Assembly (NCBI RefSeq): GCF_002284575.1 | Contig: NZ_NPKJ01000060.1 | Location: 296,515-360,514, forward strand | Direction: 5' to 3' | Length of the DNA stretch: 64,000 nucleotides | Source of the DNA: Mesorhizobium temperatum | Lineage (GTDB): Bacteria > Pseudomonadota > Alphaproteobacteria > Rhizobiales > Rhizobiaceae | In this document: positions 60,986 through 64,000 of the stretch, piece after piece | Layout: each line of letters starts with the position of its first letter | Position numbering within the stretch: the stretch's first letter is position 1 | Translations under genes and position numbers: made by a program | The notes under the pieces: generated by a model | Told to the model about the DNA's origin: nothing | The model's input: the letters and a program-made list of their open reading frames with translations, nothing else | The model's database searches: none

Positions 60986-61783
60986 TCAGTTGCTCGGCGT
61001 AAGGACCGTAAAACCTTGCGCCTTGAAGACCTCGCCTGCCTTGGCGGATTGCAGGCATTCCAAAAATGCCGGCGCATCCTTGTCCTTGGAATCCGCCATC
61101 TCGGCAACCGGGTAGACGATCGGCGGGTGCGAATCCTCCGGGAAGGTGCCAATCACTTTGACGCCGGGCTCGGCGGACGCGTCGGTGGCGTAGACGATGC
61201 CGAGTGCTGCCTCGCCTGTCGAGACCAGCTTGAGCGCTGCGCGCACGTTCTCGGCCTGTGCCACCTTGCCTTCGATCGAGGACCAGACGCCGAGCGATTC
61301 AAGTGCGGCCTTGCCATATTTGCCGGCCGGCACCGCTTTGAAATCGCCCATGGCAAGCCTGCCGTCGCCGATCAGCCCGGCAAGATCAAAACCCTTTTCG
61401 ATCCTGGTTCCGACCGACGAATCCTTCGGCGCCACCAGCACGATCTGGTTGCCGAGCAACTTCACTTCGGTATCCGGCTTGGTCAGCTTCTTGTCGGACA
61501 GATATTTCATCCAGTCGAGGTCGGCTGAGATGAAGACATCGGCCGGCGCGCCGGCCTCGATCTGCTTGGCCAACGCGGAGCTTGCCGCATACGAAATCGT
61601 AGCCGCCTCACCGACATCGGCCTCGCAGGCGGTGTTCACGGCATCCAGTGCGTTCTTCATGCTTGCGGCGGCGAAGACGATCAGTTTGTCATCCGCGTGG
61701 GCAGCCGGCATAGCGGCGATCAACATCGTCGTGAGACCGCCAATGGCGGCCGCCTTCAATCCGAAACCCTTGCGCACCAGCAT
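60986..61783 (-). CDS. modA: Molybdate-binding periplasmic protein ModA
   Basis: The 265-residue protein has a signal peptide (about 1-31, ending PAAHA). The mature start DDKLIVFAAASMKNALDAV and the segment YAASSALAKQIEAGAPADVFISADLDWM are the oxyanion-binding motifs of ModA. ATG 61783 has AGGAGAG 4 bases upstream; the much longer open frame reaching 62470 overlaps thyA and is not coding. A Mo-box lies 47-74 bases before the start. Confidence 0.96.
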   Translation of the reverse strand: MLVRKGFGLKAAAIGGLTTMLIAAMPAAHADDKLIVFAAASMKNALDAVNTACEADVGEAATISYAASSALAKQIEAGAPADVFISADLDWMKYLSDKKLTKPDTEVKLLGNQIVLVAPKDSSVGTRIEKGFDLAGLIGDGRLAMGDFKAVPAGKYGKAALESLGVWSSIEGKVAQAENVRAALKLVSTGEAALGIVYATDASAEPGVKVIGTFPEDSHPPIVYPVAEMADSKDKDAPAFLECLQSAKAGEVFKAQGFTVLTPSN

Positions 61784-61829
61784 GAACTCTCCTGGGGCTT
61801 GAAAAAATCCGATCGGCGCGAGCCAGCCA

Positions 61830-61857
61830 ATCGATATATCCATCTGAATATAACAAG
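61830..61857 (-). promoter_or_regulatory. Mo-box (ModE binding site) before modA
   Basis: The sequence ATCGATATATC-N6-AATATAACAAG is a close match to the ModE consensus ATCGCTATATA-N6-TATATAACGAT, with four mismatches in 22 positions. It sits 47 bases before the modA ATG, in a place to block transcription when molybdate is ample. Confidence 0.8.
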
Positions 61858-62070
61858 GGAACGGCTTTTGCCAGACTAGCCCGAACAATGGCCCATCCAA
61901 TGGCCTTGTGTGGTGCTGCCACCGCCTCCGATAAATAGCGGTGGATACAGCGCAACGTTGCAGGCCGATGCCGTGGATCAAAGCATCGGATACGGTGGTC
62001 GCGGCGGACGGCACAGCGCAACAGCCGAACGATTTCGAAACAAGGTAGGTAGAAGCCCGACGTTTGCGGC

Positions 62071-62865
62071 TCACACCGCGATCGGCGCCTTGATCGTCGC
62101 ATCGGCGAGATAGTTTTCCAGCCGGAAATCCTCGAAGCGGAAGGCAAAGAGGTCCCTCACCTCCGGATTGATCGATAGCGTCGGCAGCGCCTTGGGCGTG
62201 CGCCGCAACTGTTCGCGCGCTTGCTCGAAATGGTTCGCGTAAAGATGCGCATCGCCCAGCGTGTGGACGAAATCGCCGGGCTTCAGCCCCGTCACCTGCG
62301 CCACCATCAGGGTGAGCAGCGCGTAAGAAGCGATGTTGAACGGCACGCCGAGAAAGATATCGCCGGAACGCTGGTAGAGCTGGCAGGAGAGCCTGCCTTC
62401 CGAGACATAGAACTGGAACAGGCAATGACAGGGCGGCAGCGCCATGGCTTCCACTTCGGCCGGGTTCCACGCCGAAACGATCAGCCGTCGGGAATTAGGA
62501 TTCTTGCGTATCTCCTTCACGAGATTGGCAATCTGGTCGATGGCGCCACCGCGGCCGTCCGGCCAGGAGCGCCATTGCTTGCCATAGACCGGGCCGAGGT
62601 TGCCATTCTCGTCGGCCCATTCGTCCCAGATCGAGACGCCGTGGTCGTTGAGATATCTAGTGTTGGTGTCGCCGGCCAGGAACCACAGAAGTTCATGCAC
62701 AATCGACTTCAGGTGAAGCTTCTTGGTGGTGGTGACCGGAAAGCCGCGCGCCAGGTCGAAGCGCATCTGATAACCGAACACCGAGCGCGTTCCGGTGCCG
62801 GTGCGGTCGCCGCGATCGGCGCCGTTTTCCAGCACGTGCTTCAAGAGGTCGAGATACTGGCGCAT
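62071..62865 (-). CDS. thyA: Thymidylate synthase ThyA
   Basis: The 264-residue enzyme converts dUMP to dTMP with methylenetetrahydrofolate. The nucleophile is Cys146 in PPCHCLFQFYV; RTGTGTRSVFGYQMRFDL, YGKQWRSW and the C-terminal APIAV end are all present. The dihydrofolate formed is reduced by FolA. In relatives thyA and folA are adjacent, while here DUF4424, cobF and mod genes lie between. Confidence 0.97.
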   Translation of the reverse strand: MRQYLDLLKHVLENGADRGDRTGTGTRSVFGYQMRFDLARGFPVTTTKKLHLKSIVHELLWFLAGDTNTRYLNDHGVSIWDEWADENGNLGPVYGKQWRSWPDGRGGAIDQIANLVKEIRKNPNSRRLIVSAWNPAEVEAMALPPCHCLFQFYVSEGRLSCQLYQRSGDIFLGVPFNIASYALLTLMVAQVTGLKPGDFVHTLGDAHLYANHFEQAREQLRRTPKALPTLSINPEVRDLFAFRFEDFRLENYLADATIKAPIAV

Positions 62866-62964
62866 CGGCTTCGGCTCGATTCGGGTTACCGGCCATCATA
62901 ACCGACTGGCTGGCGGCCGAACATGTCAAAGTACAGGATGTTCCAACAGGCGACTACATTGTGG

Positions 62965-62990
62965 GCTGGCGCGGAAATCGCGCCAGCTTT
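62965..62990 (+). terminator. Hairpin between the DUF2853 and thyA genes
   Basis: A 9-bp stem GCTGGCGCG/CGCGCCAGC with a 5-base loop sits 22 bases after the DUF2853 stop (minus strand). It lacks a T-run on that strand, so it may be a weak terminator or stability hairpin. Confidence 0.35.
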
Positions 62991-63011
62991 CCGCCTGATG
63001 CAGGACGATTG

Positions 63012-63323
63012 TCAGAGGCTGGCGAGCTTACCCAGATCCTTGGCGACCAGGTAATAGAAGGTCACGCGGCTCTTGGTGTTGTCGGCCTCCATCGCCTTGC
63101 AGGTCTTTTCGATGGCCGCGTCCGCCTTGCTGCCGTCGGCGATGCCGAGCTTTTTGGCAACCCAGTTGGTTTTGACGCGATCGAGTTCCTTGGAGTCCGT
63201 GCAGGACACCAGCGAGGAATCCCGATTCCTGAGCGCAATGCCCAAATGTTTCACGATCTTGGCGACCGCGTCGGCATCTGCCGCGGCGTCGTATTTCTTC
63301 ACGTCTGCGAGATAATCGGCCAT
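63012..63323 (-). CDS. DUF2853 family protein
   Basis: The 103-residue protein, mostly helical (YLADVKKYDAAADADAVAKIVKHLGIAL...AAIEKTCKAMEADNTKSRVTFYYLVAKDLGKLASL), matches the DUF2853 pattern of small alphaproteobacterial proteins with no known function. It starts at ATG 63323 with GGGGA upstream; an extended frame is not supported. It is placed upstream of thyA on the same strand, with a 146-base gap. Confidence 0.85.
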   Translation of the reverse strand: MADYLADVKKYDAAADADAVAKIVKHLGIALRNRDSSLVSCTDSKELDRVKTNWVAKKLGIADGSKADAAIEKTCKAMEADNTKSRVTFYYLVAKDLGKLASL

Positions 63324-63519
63324 CAAAATTCCCCTCGTCGGCGCCACGGGATCCGGTCGATGAGGGTCGTGGCGTGCTGCCGCAAAATGTGCGCTAAGTC
63401 GGTAACTCCTCACCGCCGCAAAGCTTCGGTTGAGACCGTTGACAAGTCAAGCCTTCGCGATGCTGTTTGACACAGCGACAAAGCATCAATTGAGGCCTTT
63501 CATTTTCCACGATCGGTCC

Positions 63520-63525
63520 CTATAT
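63520..63525 (+). promoter_or_regulatory. Possible -10 element of the tmRNA gene
   Basis: CTATAT, the rhizobial -10 consensus, lies about 25 bases before the predicted 5' end of the pre-tmRNA; CTTTCA 17 bases upstream is a weak -35. Confidence 0.4.
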
Positions 63526-63549
63526 CTGTTTCGTCGGCTCGACCGACTA

Positions 63550-63840
63550 TGGTGATAAACAGGCGATGAAATAAGCCGTTCGGACCCGGGGGCGGTACCC
63601 GGCGCCTCCACCAAAAACCGCTTTATCGAAGAGCGGCTTTTGCTGGGGGCGAAATAGGATCGACGAAGGTGTAAAGATCGTACTTTTGCCCGGCATTGTA
63701 CCACCGTTATCGGGCTAAACTTATAGTTGCCAACGACAACTATGCGGAAGCACGTCTCGCCGCGTAAGCGGTGCGATAGCTTCAATTCAAGCCCTAGTGG
63801 TTCGCACTTCTAGGCGGGGTTCGGAGGTACCTGGCAACAG
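63550..63840 (+). ncRNA. ssrA: Two-piece (circularly permuted) tmRNA, ssrA
   Basis: The acceptor piece comes first. Its acceptor strand CGCCTCC (63603-63609), A and CCA (to 63613) pairs with GGGGGCG (63645-63651), which begins the coding piece. A 31-base spacer with a CCGCT/AGCGG hairpin between them is removed in maturation. The tag frame GCC...TAA (63729-63767) encodes ANDNYAEARLAA and stop. The coding piece continues to a GGAGGT/ACCTCC hairpin ending near 63837. tmRNA rescues stalled ribosomes with SmpB and marks the product for proteolysis. The exact outer ends are estimated. Confidence 0.92.
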
Positions 63841-63843
63841 AAA

Positions 63844-64000
63844 CCTCCACTTCTCCCCTCTTCGACTCCCACTTCCCCCTCCGATCCCCATCTCCCCTCG
63901 ATATTGTGACGGCAGCAGGCTTGCTGGTCGCGCTTCTTGTGCTGCGCCCCGTCGCGACGCTGTCTTGCCGACAAATGCGGGCGGCCGCATTCGTCCAAAG
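63844..64000 (+). other. Sequence after tmRNA without a supported gene
   Basis: A pyrimidine-rich run (63843-63900, mostly C and T) follows the tmRNA. No reading frame shows recognisable protein features before the window ends. Confidence 0.4.

Noticed and set aside
63486..63785. 99-codon minus-strand reading frame
   Set aside because: It lies on the opposite strand of the tmRNA gene and has no protein-like features.

Overview
The window looks like chromosome from a Rhizobiales alphaproteobacterium, most likely Mesorhizobium or a close relative. Three things point there: the aerobic CobA/B/E/F/M cobalamin pathway, a circularly permuted two-piece tmRNA with the tag ANDNYAEARLAA, and palindromic intergenic elements of rhizobial type. 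GC is high, genes are tightly packed, and start codons include GTG and TTG. No plasmid, phage or symbiosis-island signature is visible. This assignment is inference from gene content, not a database match.

Layout. 1-5056: the end of an aerobic cobalamin operon (cobE partial, cobM, cobA, cobB, cobS, cobT), then tRNA-Lys(CTT). 5355-16986: a mixed stretch with a PhzF-like protein, a MacAB-like export system, an EEP-family phosphodiesterase with a NUDIX protein, a BA14K protein, a PilZ protein, a class III cyclase with an acetyltransferase, and a DUF3592 protein. 17085-18356: ilvC with a triplicated 3' end. 18381-23970: paired regulators and small redox genes (TetR/DUF1772; MarR/Rieske/GST with three palindromic operators; a broken FAD monooxygenase; HxlR/quinone reductase). 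24025-28454: kup, pdxJ, a SpoIIAA-like protein and a helicase. 28600-33408: a SAM-cyclase-AAA-TPR giant bounded by IS630 tail sequences and a decayed IS630 transposase. 33437-39536: cobalt-type nitrile hydratase and an RND pump. 39703-43098: LysE and ilvH-ilvI with an attenuator. 43383-49633: a flavin monooxygenase, acetyltransferase, XRE-cupin, HerA-like ATPase and diguanylate cyclase. 49738-63323: miaA/serB, degP, DUF2065, hflC, hflK, folA, cobF, modE, modCBA, thyA, DUF2853. 63550-63840: ssrA.

How it fits together. A backbone familiar from Rhizobiales (thyA, folA, hflK-hflC, DUF2065, degP, serB, miaA, ilvI-ilvH, ilvC) runs through the second half and is split by accessory inserts: DUF4424-cobF-mod, HerA/XRE/monooxygenase, the RND and nitrile hydratase block, and the IS630/cyclase block. 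Branched-chain amino acid synthesis appears controlled by transcription attenuation: a 17-residue leader peptide carrying a LILVV run is followed by an intrinsic terminator ahead of ilvI. Molybdate uptake carries a Mo-box. The MarR/Rieske/GST locus has one of the clearest regulatory layouts in the window.

I found no clearly novel defence or mobile system. The most rewarding oddities are the attenuator with a probably leaderless leader peptide, the 98-bp tandem repeats of the ilvC tail, the three-operator divergent promoter, the overlapping head-to-head miaA/serB starts, and a large palindromic element abutting the diguanylate cyclase stop codon.
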